Positions 57,701-64,000 of a stretch of 64,000 bases of DNA are shown piece by piece; the first letter of the stretch is position 1; every line of letters begins with the position of its first letter. Both the position numbers and the translations under genes were made by a program. Below the pieces are notes generated by a model. The model did not search any database. It was given only the letters and a program-made list of their open reading frames with translations, and had not been told where the DNA came from. This DNA comes from Kineosporia rhizophila (GTDB lineage Bacteria; Actinomycetota; Actinomycetes; Actinomycetales; Kineosporiaceae), in assembly GCF_021277265.1 (NCBI RefSeq), contig NZ_JAJSOH010000013.1:1-64000 (forward strand), written 5' to 3'.

Positions 57701-58271
57701 CGGTGCCGGTGAAGTGACGCACGAACCAGCCCAGCAGCGCCGACCCGAACGCCCCCTCGACCAGCAGCATGGAGGTGGTACCGCCGATGAGCGCGCCGGT
57801 CCCCGCCCCCACCCCCGCAGCGATCAGTAGTGCCCACAGGTCGCGGGGCTGACGGAGCCGGAACCCGGCCGGCTGCAGACGCCGGTGGATCGCCCCGGCC
57901 ACCACGGCCTGCACGAGACCCGCGACCGAGAACAGCAACCCGACCAGGGGCCGCTGCCCACTGATCAGCTGTGCGGTCACGGAGGTGGTCAGCAGCAGTG
58001 CGGCGCTGGTCCAGCGCAGCCGCGGCTGGTCCCACCACCGGGCCAGCCAGACGAAGCCCACCCCTGCGGCCGGCCAGACCACCGCGAGCGTCGAGCCGGG
58101 CAGGTGAGAGGCCCGGCCCAACACCACCGCGAGGGCGTACAGGAGCATGAAGCCCACGCTGACGGCCACCACTGACGAACGCCGCGGGGCGCTCTCCCGG
58201 TCGCGGTTCGGCAGCACACCAGGCGGCGGCAACGCAGCCGCGTCAGCGCGGCCCCGTTCGCGGTTGCCCAT
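54771..58271 (-). CDS. MASE1-PAS-PAS-PAS-GGDEF-EAL cyclic-di-GMP enzyme
   Basis: A 1166-residue membrane protein. The order is a MASE1-type multi-span sensor domain (about 25-300), three PAS domains (about 335-455, 465-590, 595-715), GGDEF (about 735-895) and EAL (about 910-1155). The diguanylate-cyclase motif RLGGDEF is intact (805-809), and an RPGD inhibitory I-site lies five residues before it. The EAL domain begins ETLVRW (937) and keeps NVSGRQL, ELTETHM, IDDLGTGYSS, KIDLAFV and AEGVET, so phosphodiesterase activity is possible. Both activities may therefore be present and controlled by membrane and PAS signals. I chose the ATG at 58271; an upstream in-frame start adds 24 residues. Confidence 0.93.
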   Translation of the reverse strand: MGNRERGRADAAALPPPGVLPNRDRESAPRRSSVVAVSVGFMLLYALAVVLGRASHLPGSTLAVVWPAAGVGFVWLARWWDQPRLRWTSAALLLTTSVTAQLISGQRPLVGLLFSVAGLVQAVVAGAIHRRLQPAGFRLRQPRDLWALLIAAGVGAGTGALIGGTTSMLLVEGAFGSALLGWFVRHFTGTVVLAALWLRIGDRRVVPAPVSGRVEFVLVMAASLGFFAWLDHLQHVPLTFLMVPWAVWLGLRAPGPLVMPTVALNDLALILLTRQGAGPFTGLAPAWRILDVQLLVLVLTSLTVMLLLHREENHRLNSAVHQSFQEAQAGSRLLRTVFDTTSEGLAVYDDHGAVITRNRAAQELLFHQPGPNREGDPAGAGFLLSAPDGSPWPAHERPLARALRGEHVQNEDVLVRTADQLQGRLLNITANPMPGAGGAVLAMRDVTAERAAAAEVASTRDLFAGVLDAATEQCIVGCDHDGGIMVFNRGAERMLGYSAEEMLGETPERFHDQDEVVARAGELGIEPGYEVFVLAARRGRAETRRWTYITKDGRRLQVLLTVSPLHDSNGECIGTIGVGTDISEQLAARARLESSEKRFRAAFDTAPVGMLIVGLDGAEARRILQVNSTLCTFTGLSKQELLTRDFHDLTHPDDRPQCRLSLNPLVTGEVTEVQLEKRYQHADGSTRWGMLSATVMTADLGERQLLCLIEDVTARKVAEEALRYQALHDALTGLPNRTLLHDRLEHALAGAGRSGARVGVLFCDLDGFKAVNDRAGHSAGDELLRQVAERFTACLRPGDTLARLGGDEFAVVCPDIDGSDGLQAVAERLLHCLRRPVVLTAGTFDVAVSIGTHLADAVPAGPGTDLVEAAEQALAYADTAMYEAKRAGKNRAYAHHDDAEVRARLLPQLRDALNRDEFVLHGQPVLDLISGHPVAVETLVRWQHPTRGTLSPAEFLDVVEDSPLMIGLGRRVLTESCRMAAAWSEALGPGAPAVHVNVSGRQLEAGNLHHDVVAALQRHGLPAGRLVLELTETHMPRLTHSLLQDLQDLRDQGVRIAIDDLGTGYSSLTRLTELPVDVLKIDLAFVAGLGRDRTCEAVVRAVIGLGQALGVTVVAEGVETPQQADLLQRYGCDTVQGYLYSPPRPEPELLQYLQRLRLETDVRQPK

Positions 58272-58399
58272 GTGTTCCCCTGCGGATCCGGCGGCTGGGA
58301 CGTCTTCCAGCACGTCGTGACATCGGCAGGGCACCAACTCCACCCGAGCCCGACCGGGCGAGCGTCCCCCGATGGACCAGTGCCAGCCCGGCCGGGCAC

Positions 58400-58810
58400 C
58401 TACTCTGGTTGCAGGAATTCCAGCCGGTTGCCGAACGGATCCGGTGCGTAGAAGCGGCGGTGACCGGGAAAATGCTCGTCCCAGCTGACCGGCACCCCGG
58501 CCCTCTGTAGGACCTCGGCCAGCTTGTCGATGTTCTGCACCAGGATGCCCGGATGGGCCTTCCGGGCGGCCACGAAGTCCGGCTCGACCCCCAGATGGAT
58601 CTCCAGTGCATCAGCCCGCACCCACAACCCACCCCGTGCCGCCAGCACCGGTGGTTTCTGGACCTCCAGCATGCCCAGAACCTTCACGTAGAACTCACGG
58701 GCGGCGTCCTCGGACCCGGGAGGGATGGCCAATTGGACATGATGCAGGCGATAGCCGTAATCGGTTGCGTCGTCGCCCCCATCAACCCGCACCGAAACAT
58801 CGTCAGCCAT
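58400..58810 (-). CDS. VOC-family glyoxalase-like protein
   Basis: A 136-residue protein with the paired betaalphabetabetabeta layout: YRLHHVQLAIPPGSEDAAREFYVKVLGM, LWVRADALEIHLGVEPDFVAARKAHPGILVQNIDKLAEVLQRAG, and the closing FYAPDPFGNRLEFLQ with the metal-type Glu. Entire domain order matches glyoxalase/bleomycin-resistance/dioxygenase superfamily members that work as dimers. The ATG at 58810 follows GGGGAG, and the 17 extra upstream codons look non-coding. It lies 47 bp behind the TetR gene on the same strand and may be its target or operon mate. Confidence 0.86.
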   Translation of the reverse strand: MADDVSVRVDGGDDATDYGYRLHHVQLAIPPGSEDAAREFYVKVLGMLEVQKPPVLAARGGLWVRADALEIHLGVEPDFVAARKAHPGILVQNIDKLAEVLQRAGVPVSWDEHFPGHRRFYAPDPFGNRLEFLQPE

Positions 58811-58857
58811 CGTCGCTCCCCTGAGACACTCGTCCATCATGAAGTTCTCGGCCGAGG

Positions 58858-59421
58858 TCACCGCACGAGATCACTGACCGCGGCCACCAGCGTGGCCGCG
58901 GCGGCCTCGGCGCTGCCCAGGTAGGCCCCCACCATCGCGCCGTCGCGCTGGGCCAGCCACCGTCGGGCCCCTTCGCGGGTGTTCTCCTGCCCGGAACGCT
59001 CGAGGGCAAGGGCCACCTCGTCCTCGAGCCAGGTGCGGTGGGCCGCCACCGCGACCCGCACCGGATGGTCCGCCGAGGGGAACTCCGCCGCCGCGTTGAT
59101 GAACGGGCAGCCCCGGAAGCCGGGCGCCGACACCTCGGCCGCGATCCGTTCGGTCAACCGCAGCAGCCAGGCCGCCGCGTCGTCGGCGCCCTCTGGGACC
59201 GGGCCGGCGTACTCCCGCACCGCCGTGTCCAGGGCCTGCACGTAGGCGACCAGCAGAAGCTCTTTCGAGGGGAACTGACGGTAGAACGTGGCCCGGGTGA
59301 CCCCCGCGTGCTCGACCACGCGGTCCACGCCGGTGGCACGCAGGCCCTCCTGGTAGAAGACCTCACCGGCGGCCCATAGCAGTCGTTCCCGGGCAGGAAG
59401 CCTGCGGCCCGTGACACTCAT
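58858..59421 (-). CDS. TetR-family transcriptional regulator
   Basis: A 187-residue TetR protein. The HTH is in RERLLWAAGEVFYQEGLRATGVDRVVEHAGVTRATFYRQFPSKELLL, with recognition helix VTRATFYRQF. The ligand domain includes GFRGCPFINAAAEFP, a Cys-containing loop seen in the AcrR/YcdC-like and other redox-responsive members. It is divergent from the Ohr gene (112 bp spacer), so control of the peroxide enzyme by a Cys-based sensor is possible, although Ohr is more often controlled by MarR-type OhrR. The start ATG follows AGGTG. Confidence 0.88.
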   Translation of the reverse strand: MSVTGRRLPARERLLWAAGEVFYQEGLRATGVDRVVEHAGVTRATFYRQFPSKELLLVAYVQALDTAVREYAGPVPEGADDAAAWLLRLTERIAAEVSAPGFRGCPFINAAAEFPSADHPVRVAVAAHRTWLEDEVALALERSGQENTREGARRWLAQRDGAMVGAYLGSAEAAAATLVAAVSDLVR

Positions 59422-59488
59422 GACGTTCACCTTAAGTCCTGTCCTGACCGGCGTTGACGGTTCCGTCCGTTCTCTGATCTGATGAATG

Positions 59489-59502
59489 AGACAGACCGTT
59501 CT
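59489..59502. promoter_or_regulatory. Imperfect TetR-type dyad between tetR and ohr
   Basis: AGACAGACCGTTCT has mirrored AGA/TCT ends and lies 31 bp before the ohr start, near likely promoter sequence. A related CCGTTCT also occurs at 59467-59473. Binding by the divergent TetR is a guess from position. Confidence 0.3.
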
Positions 59503-59533
59503 ATTACCTAACGACGCCACGGGAGGCATCCTC

Positions 59534-59956
59534 ATGCCGAGCATCTACACCGCCGTCGCGACGGCCAGCGGCGACGGCCGCAACGGCCACGCCCGTTCCT
59601 CCGACGGCGTTCTCGACGTCGAGCTGGCCACCCCGAAGGAGATGGGCGGCGCCGGCGGCGCGACCAACCCCGAGCAGCTGTTCGCGGCCGGTTACGCGGC
59701 CTGCTTCCACAGCGCCCTCAAGGGCGTGGCCCGCCAGGGCAAGGTGGAGATCCGCGACACCGCGGTGACCGCCGAGGTCGGCATCGGCGACAACGGCAAG
59801 GGCGGCTTCGGTCTCGAGGTCACCCTGGCGGTCGAGATCGGCGGGCTGGACCAGGCCGCCGCCGAGCAGCTGGTCGAGGCCGCCCACCAGGTGTGCCCCT
59901 ACTCCAACGCCACCCGCGGCAACATCCCGGTCACCCTCGAGACCACCGTCGCCTGA
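59534..59956 (+). CDS. ohr: Organic hydroperoxide resistance protein (Ohr/OsmC family)
   Basis: A 140-residue thiol peroxidase of the OsmC fold. Peroxidatic and resolving Cys are in YAACFHSAL (Cys57) and VCPYSNATRGN (Cys121), both in the Ohr consensus, and the N-terminal YTAVATASGDGRNGHARSSDG is typical. It reduces organic hydroperoxides using dihydrolipoamide-type thiols. GGGAGG precedes the ATG at 59534, and an upstream in-frame start adds 16 unusual residues. It is divergent from a TetR gene rather than the classical OhrR. Confidence 0.93.
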   Translation: MPSIYTAVATASGDGRNGHARSSDGVLDVELATPKEMGGAGGATNPEQLFAAGYAACFHSALKGVARQGKVEIRDTAVTAEVGIGDNGKGGFGLEVTLAVEIGGLDQAAAEQLVEAAHQVCPYSNATRGNIPVTLETTVA

Positions 59957-60039
59957 GCGAGGAGCGCTCACCACCGGGACACAGCCGCTAACGTGTCGAC
60001 GGACTTCAGCCCGACGACCGTGCGATCCCGGGAGTGCCG

Positions 60040-60669
60040 ATGCCGGACACCACCTGCCACATGTCGATCTCGCTCGACGGCTTCGTCGCCGGGCCGCGCC
60101 AGAGCCGCGAGACCCCGCTCGGCGAACGGGGCGTGGAGCTGCACGGCTGGCACATCGGCGATCCCAGAGCCACCGAGGCAGACAAGATCGCGAACAGCTG
60201 GCTGATGCGTCCGCGCGGTGCCTACGTGATGGGCCGCAACATGTTCGGCCCCGTGCGCGGTGAGTGGGACGAGGACTGGCGCGGCTGGTGGGGCACCGAA
60301 CCGCCCTACCACGCGCCGGTCTTCGTGCTCACCCACCACGCGCACGAGCCGATCGAGATGGCGGGCGGCACCACCTTCCACTTCGTCACCGAGGGTTTCG
60401 AGGCCGCCTACGCCCGGGCCGTCGAGGCCGCCCAGGGCCAGGGCGTGGACATCGCCGGCGGCGCCTCCACCGTGCGGCAGGCCCTGAACGCCGGCGTGAT
60501 CGACGAACTCACCCTCGACATCGCCCCCACCCTGCTCGGCTCGGGCGAGCGAATGTTCGACGGGGTGGAGTCTTTCGGCTTCGAGCCGGTGGAAGTGCTG
60601 CACTCACCGCTGACCACGCACATCCGCTACCGCCGCGCGGACGGCTCGCGTCAGCAGGCGATCCAGTAG
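60040..60669 (+). CDS. Dihydrofolate-reductase-family protein
   Basis: A 209-residue RibD_C/DHFR-like reductase. It starts with CHMSISLDGFVAGPRQSRETPLGERG, has PRGAYVMGRNMFGPVRG, VFVLTHHAHEPIEM, DIAGGASTVRQALNAGVIDELTLDIAPTLLGSGERMFDG, the cofactor-binding glycines and acid, and ends with a strand. The ATG at 60040 has GGGAG at good spacing, while a GTG two codons upstream is possible. The substrate is unknown. The 3' end overlaps the convergent GNAT gene by 19 bp. Confidence 0.87.
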   Translation: MPDTTCHMSISLDGFVAGPRQSRETPLGERGVELHGWHIGDPRATEADKIANSWLMRPRGAYVMGRNMFGPVRGEWDEDWRGWWGTEPPYHAPVFVLTHHAHEPIEMAGGTTFHFVTEGFEAAYARAVEAAQGQGVDIAGGASTVRQALNAGVIDELTLDIAPTLLGSGERMFDGVESFGFEPVEVLHSPLTTHIRYRRADGSRQQAIQ

Positions 60670-61205
60670 CGGCGCTTGAGACCGATGCTGGTCTGGCGCA
60701 CGTCTTCCAGCACGCCGCCGTTGCGCTCGATCACTTTCCTGGATGCGAGGTTCCCCTCGTCGCAAGTCAGCAGCACCTTTTCCAGCCCGCGTTCCCGGGC
60801 CCGTCCGAGCACCTGACCCAGGGCCCAGGTGGCCAGGCCCTGGCCTCGGGCGGAAGGCCGGATGCTGTAACCGATCTGGCCGCCGGCGTGCAGGAGGAAC
60901 CCGTTCAGGTAGTGACGTAGGTCGATGGCTCCCAGGTAGCGCTCGCCGTCGGTGATCCACCAGTGGGTGGCGTGCACCATTCCCTCCGCAGGCCGGCGCA
61001 GCTCGTCGGCCTGGGCGCAGAGGGCATGCACCCAGGCTGCGAACCCCTCGTCGGTGGACAGGTCGGTGACCGGGCGCAGGGGCGTTCCCTCCCGGACCAC
61101 CTCGGCCGGCCACTCGTCCCGCGCCTCCCGCCAGCTCTCGGCCAGCCGGACCGTGGGCACGACCAGCTCGACCCGCCCCGGTTGCTGAGAGTTCATGGCG
61201 TTCAT
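60651..61205 (-). CDS. GNAT-family N-acetyltransferase
   Basis: A 184-residue acetyltransferase. The N-terminal half includes RLAESWREARDEWPAE and DEGFAAWVHALCAQADELR, then the core strand THWWITDGERYLGAIDLRHYLN, the acetyl-CoA-binding loop IGYSIRPSARGQGLATWALGQVLGRARERGLEKVLLTCDEGNLASRKVIERNGGVLE. This ends with the Asn-x-x-Ser/Lys-Glu-Arg-Asn-Gly-Gly of the family's C-terminal half. A RimJ-like or small-molecule acetyltransferase role is likely but not determined. An in-frame ATG three codons downstream is an alternative start. Confidence 0.88.
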   Translation of the reverse strand: MNAMNSQQPGRVELVVPTVRLAESWREARDEWPAEVVREGTPLRPVTDLSTDEGFAAWVHALCAQADELRRPAEGMVHATHWWITDGERYLGAIDLRHYLNGFLLHAGGQIGYSIRPSARGQGLATWALGQVLGRARERGLEKVLLTCDEGNLASRKVIERNGGVLEDVRQTSIGLKRRYWIAC

Positions 61206-61248
61206 CCTACGTGGCGGGGGTGCGAGAACACCCAGGTCGGAGCGAAGA

Positions 61249-62142
61249 TCACGACACGTCGAGCACCCATCTTCCCCGGCCTCCGGTCAGGGCGTCGGCG
61301 AAGTCGCGCCAGTCGGCCCGGTGGTCGATGGGTGCGCTCAACGTCCCGTCGGCCACCAGCGCGGCCAGCCAGGTCATGTCGGGGACGAGGTCCGGCTCGT
61401 CGGTGAGGTAGAACGACTGGATGGAGCGCTGGTTGCGCCCACCGTCACCGCCGAAGGCTCCGAACGGGAAGACGGTGTCCGCGACGACGGAGCGCCCGAT
61501 CGACACCAGAGTCCCGCCGGGTGCCAGCTTGGCGTAGGCCTCGACCAGGTTCGCCCCGCCCACCATGTCGAGCACACCGTGCACGTACCCGGAGAGCTCG
61601 GCGGGACTGCGCACCACCTCGTCGGCCCCCGGAATCGATCCGCTGCGGGCCGTGGCCACCACGTGCGCGCCCGCCATCCGGGCGAGCTGCACGGCGTACC
61701 GCCCCACGGCCCCCGAGGCGCCGGAGATCATCACTTTGCGGCCGAGAACCGGCCCCAGCCGGTGCAGTCCGCGCAGTGCGCTGGTGGCGGCGACCGGCAC
61801 CGTGCTCATCGCCCCGGGATCGCTGTCCGTAGGGACGACGACCAGGTCATCTGCTCGCGCGGCCCGCAACTGGGCCCATGCCCCCGACACACCCAACACC
61901 GCCACCGACGTCCCTGCTTGGGGGCCGCTGCCGTCTTCGGCAGCCCGCTCCACCACACCGGCGCACTCCCAGCCCGGAACCACCCCTTCGGCGAGGTCCG
62001 GCAGCCCGTGGCGCACCTCGCCGTGGTTCAGCGAGATCGCCCGCACCCTGATCAGGGCCTGGTCCGGGCCCGGCTGGGGGTCGGCCACCTCGCCCAGACG
62101 CAGTCCCTGCGCCGCGGTGCTGTCCTTCACCAGAGCAAGCAT
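61249..62142 (-). CDS. Zinc-free MDR quinone-oxidoreductase-like protein
   Basis: A 297-residue MDR protein without catalytic Cys/His. It starts LALVKDSTAAQGLRLGEVADPQPGPDQALIRVRAISLNHGEV, has VVPGWECAGVVERAAEDGSG, and the NADPH motif KVMISGASGAVGRYAVQLARMAGAHVVATARS. These are typical of quinone oxidoreductase/zeta-crystallin relatives. The ATG at 62142 is preferred to an upstream start 9 codons away because the latter overlaps the inverted-repeat operator. It is divergent from a TetR gene with several AGTGCC/GGCACT half sites between, indicating repression by that TetR. Confidence 0.88.
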   Translation of the reverse strand: MLALVKDSTAAQGLRLGEVADPQPGPDQALIRVRAISLNHGEVRHGLPDLAEGVVPGWECAGVVERAAEDGSGPQAGTSVAVLGVSGAWAQLRAARADDLVVVPTDSDPGAMSTVPVAATSALRGLHRLGPVLGRKVMISGASGAVGRYAVQLARMAGAHVVATARSGSIPGADEVVRSPAELSGYVHGVLDMVGGANLVEAYAKLAPGGTLVSIGRSVVADTVFPFGAFGGDGGRNQRSIQSFYLTDEPDLVPDMTWLAALVADGTLSAPIDHRADWRDFADALTGGRGRWVLDVS

Positions 62143-62151
62143 GCGAGCAAT

Positions 62152-62187
62152 AGTGCCCCTGAGTGGCACTTGCCGACAAGGGGCACT
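62152..62187. promoter_or_regulatory. AGTGCC/GGCACT operator cluster between MDR and tetR genes
   Basis: AGTGCC-N7-GGCACT (62152-62170) is a clean dyad. AGTGCCCCT (62152-62160) also pairs with AGGGGCACT (62179-62187), giving a second wider dyad sharing the left half site. The cluster fills most of the 66 bp divergent spacer between the two starts. Confidence 0.6.
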
Positions 62188-62208
62188 TGAGCGGGTAGGG
62201 TCGGCGGC

Positions 62209-62802
62209 ATGTCACTGCGCGAGCGGAAGAAGGCGCACACCCGCGAGGTGCTGGTCGGCACCGGGCTCGACCTGTTCACCCGGCGCGGGTTCGGCGCCGT
62301 CACCCTCGACGAACTGTGCGCTGCCACTGACACCTCCAAGCGCACCTTCTTCCGCTACTTCGCCAGCAAGGAAGACCTCGCCCTGGAACCGCTGCACTTC
62401 CTGTGGCGCCGGTTCCTGATCGACCTCGAGGCCGCGGAACCCCGCGACGTGCCCCTGCTGGAACTGTTGCGCGACACCCTCGAGCAGGCTCTGCGCACGA
62501 TGCCGCAGCCTGAGTGGCAGGCCCAGGCGCTGGCCAGCCAGCAACTGATCGAAGCAGCCCCCTCGATCCGGGCCCACGGTCTGGAGTTCTGCGACAACAC
62601 CACCCGGCAGAGCCTGGCCCTGCTGGCCGCCCGCTACGGGTTCGACCAGCCCACCGACCCGCGCCCCCGGCTGTGCCTGAACCTGCTGGTGGCAGCCTTC
62701 GACTGGGCCCGCGAGCAGTGGGCCGCCGAACCGGCCGCGGCCGACCTTGATCGCCTGATCGCCCTCGTCCACGTCGCAGTGGTCAGCCCGGACCTGCGCT
62801 GA
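62209..62802 (+). CDS. TetR-family transcriptional regulator
   Basis: A 197-residue regulator with the HTH in KAHTREVLVGTGLDLFTRRGFGAVTLDELCAATDTSKRTFFRYFASKEDLAL, matching the group whose recognition helix ends RTFFRYF. The ligand domain is helical with no obvious cofactor. It starts with ATG 66 bp from the divergent quinone-oxidoreductase-like gene; the intervening dyads are its probable operators. No other gene follows on this strand before the mannanase, which is separated by about 190 bp. Confidence 0.9.
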   Translation: MSLRERKKAHTREVLVGTGLDLFTRRGFGAVTLDELCAATDTSKRTFFRYFASKEDLALEPLHFLWRRFLIDLEAAEPRDVPLLELLRDTLEQALRTMPQPEWQAQALASQQLIEAAPSIRAHGLEFCDNTTRQSLALLAARYGFDQPTDPRPRLCLNLLVAAFDWAREQWAAEPAAADLDRLIALVHVAVVSPDLR

Positions 62803-62994
62803 GCATCCCCTTCGCTGAAAGATTTTCAGGGATTGCCGCCCTCTTCGGCAGCCTGGCGTGCGGCTATTCACAGCGCCGCACCATTTCCTTGTCCGAGCGC
62901 TTGACCCGTCCTACAGTGCAATCGCAGTCGCATGTCCGAGAGGCCTCTCCCGACCTGAGATTTGAGCCCTTCGCCACCAAAGGAGATGTCGGAG

Positions 62995-64000
62995 TTGCTG
63001 ACACAGATCGCAAGGACGAGCAAGACCACCCGCTCCTGGATCGTTCTCACCGCTGTCGCCCTGGCCGCCGTTCTGGCCTTCCTCGTCGAATCGATGCCGA
63101 CGGCCCAGGCGGCCACCCCACCCGGCCTGCACGTTTCCGGCAGCAAGATCGTGGAGAAGAACGGCACCCCGTTCGTGGCCCGCGGAGTCAGTCACCCTCA
63201 CGCCTGGTACCCCTCCCAGACCGCGGCGACGATCCCCGCGGTCAGGGCGGCCGGGGCGAACGCCCTGCGGGTGGTGCTCAGTTCCGGAGCCCGGTGGACC
63301 AGGACCAGCGCCGGCGAGATCACCTCGATCATCAGCCAGTGCAAGGAGAACCAGCTGATCTGCATGCTCGAGGTGCACGACACCACCGGTTACGGTGAGG
63401 AGGCCGCGGCCTCCTCCCTGGACGCGGCCGCCGACTACTGGGTCAGCGTGAAGTCGGCCCTGGTCGGCCAGGAGGACTACGTCCAACTGAACATCGGCAA
63501 CGAGCCGTTCGGCAACGGCAGCAACGTGAGCAACTGGACCTCGGAAACCTCTGCGGCGATCCAGAAACTGCGTTCGAACGGGCTGCGTAACCAGATCATC
63601 GTCGACGCGCCCAACTGGGGGCAGGACTGGTCGTTCACGATGCGGAACAACGCCGCCACCGTGTTCGCCGCCGACCCGGACGCCAACACCGTCTTCTCGG
63701 TGCACATGTACGGCGTTTTCGACACCGCGAGCGAGGTCAAGGACTACCTGGCCGCCTTCACCAGCAAGAACCTGCCCATCATCGTGGGAGAGTTCGGGAA
63801 CCTGCACTCGGACGGCGACCCGGACGAGGACACGATCATGGCGGAGGCCACCCGCCTGGGGCTCGGCTACTACGGCTGGTCGTGGTCCGGCAACGGCGGC
63901 GGCGTCGAGTACCTCGACATGGTGACCGATTTCGGTCCGACCGCATTCACCCCGTGGGGCACCCGGATCTTCAACGGCGCCGACGGCATCAAGTCCACGG
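62995..64000 (+). CDS. Secreted GH5 endo-beta-1,4-mannanase, 3' truncated by window
   Basis: The frame is open to the window end. After a basic start and hydrophobic segment (TTRSWIVLTAVALAAVLAFLVES), with probable cleavage after AQA, comes a GH5 (subfamily 8-like) catalytic domain: GLHVSGSKIVEKNGTPFVARGVSHPHAWYP, CMLEVHDTTGYGEE, the acid/base Glu170 in NIGNEPFGN, SVHMYGVFD and the nucleophile Glu266 in IIVGEFGN. This matches bacterial beta-mannanases closely. AAGGAG at 62980-62985 directly abuts an in-frame ATG at 62986, which is too close; the TTG at 62995, 9 nt away, is the better start. C-terminal binding modules, if any, lie beyond the window. Confidence 0.88.
   Translation, partial: MLTQIARTSKTTRSWIVLTAVALAAVLAFLVESMPTAQAATPPGLHVSGSKIVEKNGTPFVARGVSHPHAWYPSQTAATIPAVRAAGANALRVVLSSGARWTRTSAGEITSIISQCKENQLICMLEVHDTTGYGEEAAASSLDAAADYWVSVKSALVGQEDYVQLNIGNEPFGNGSNVSNWTSETSAAIQKLRSNGLRNQIIVDAPNWGQDWSFTMRNNAATVFAADPDANTVFSVHMYGVFDTASEVKDYLAAFTSKNLPIIVGEFGNLHSDGDPDEDTIMAEATRLGLGYYGWSWSGNGGGVEYLDMVTDFGPTAFTPWGTRIFNGADGIKST

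Noticed and set aside
62803..62985. Gap upstream of the mannanase considered for an RNA gene or riboswitch
   Set aside because: It is somewhat AT-richer, as expected for a promoter, but I find no tRNA-like fold or known riboswitch motif.

Overview
The window is a 64 kb piece of a very GC-rich, densely coded bacterial chromosome. The lineage is almost certainly actinobacterial. Supporting signs are a mycothiol-dependent maleylpyruvate isomerase-type gene, a GOLPH3/GPP34 protein, a SigE-family sigma factor, Tat/lipoprotein signals, many GTG/TTG starts and apparently leaderless starts. A Kineosporia-like relative is plausible but is only an impression. I see no rRNA, tRNA, CRISPR array, insertion sequence, phage or plasmid gene. 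No gene-free stretch exceeds 300 bp; the longest are 19622-19892, 31271-31501 and 37917-38134.

Layout. 1-7.7 kb: an MDR oxidoreductase tail, a DHFR-like reductase with a divergent TetR, a Tat multicopper oxidase, an MMPL exporter with a divergent MarR, and a lipoprotein carboxylesterase that seems to lack its catalytic His. 7.8-13 kb: a histidine-kinase-like protein without a visible phosphoacceptor, translationally coupled to a surface protein with a carbohydrate-binding-like domain; a frameshifted mycothiol-dependent enzyme; an MFS exporter and an acetyltransferase-TetR operon that diverge from a perfect 20 bp inverted repeat containing both start codons. 13-24.6 kb: a cyclase-like protein with a repetitive insert, small enzymes and regulators, a two-gene D-amino-acid operon, a GPP34 protein, a TPR protein and a NarL-type two-component system. 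24.7-35.9 kb: an alcohol dehydrogenase, an AraC-family relic, an acyl-CoA dehydrogenase, then a sugar-acid locus.

The sugar-acid locus holds an idonate/gulonate 5-dehydrogenase-like enzyme, fructuronate reductase, mannonate dehydratase, KDG kinase, KDPG aldolase, an MFS importer and a GntR/FCD regulator. Together they make a complete L-gulonate (or hexonate/hexuronate) to pyruvate plus glyceraldehyde-3-phosphate route. A shared TATACAAGCACT element lies upstream of both operons, which are separated by an unrelated-looking gene of unknown function on the other strand.

35.9-44.3 kb: a twin zinc-ribbon pair, one member with a long Gly-rich collagen-like tract; two peptidases; and a SigE-family sigma factor flanked by two paralogous surface proteins whose genes share the same candidate promoter at the same distance from the start codon. 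44.3-54.8 kb: a ROK regulator divergent from a sugar ABC importer, oligopeptidase B, an NmrA/HxlR pair, a flippase-like membrane protein, a phosphotransferase and a DUF4097-like protein. 54.8-64 kb: a MASE1-PAS-GGDEF-EAL protein, VOC, TetR, Ohr, DHFR-like, GNAT and quinone-reductase/TetR genes, and the start of a secreted GH5 beta-mannanase cut by the window edge.
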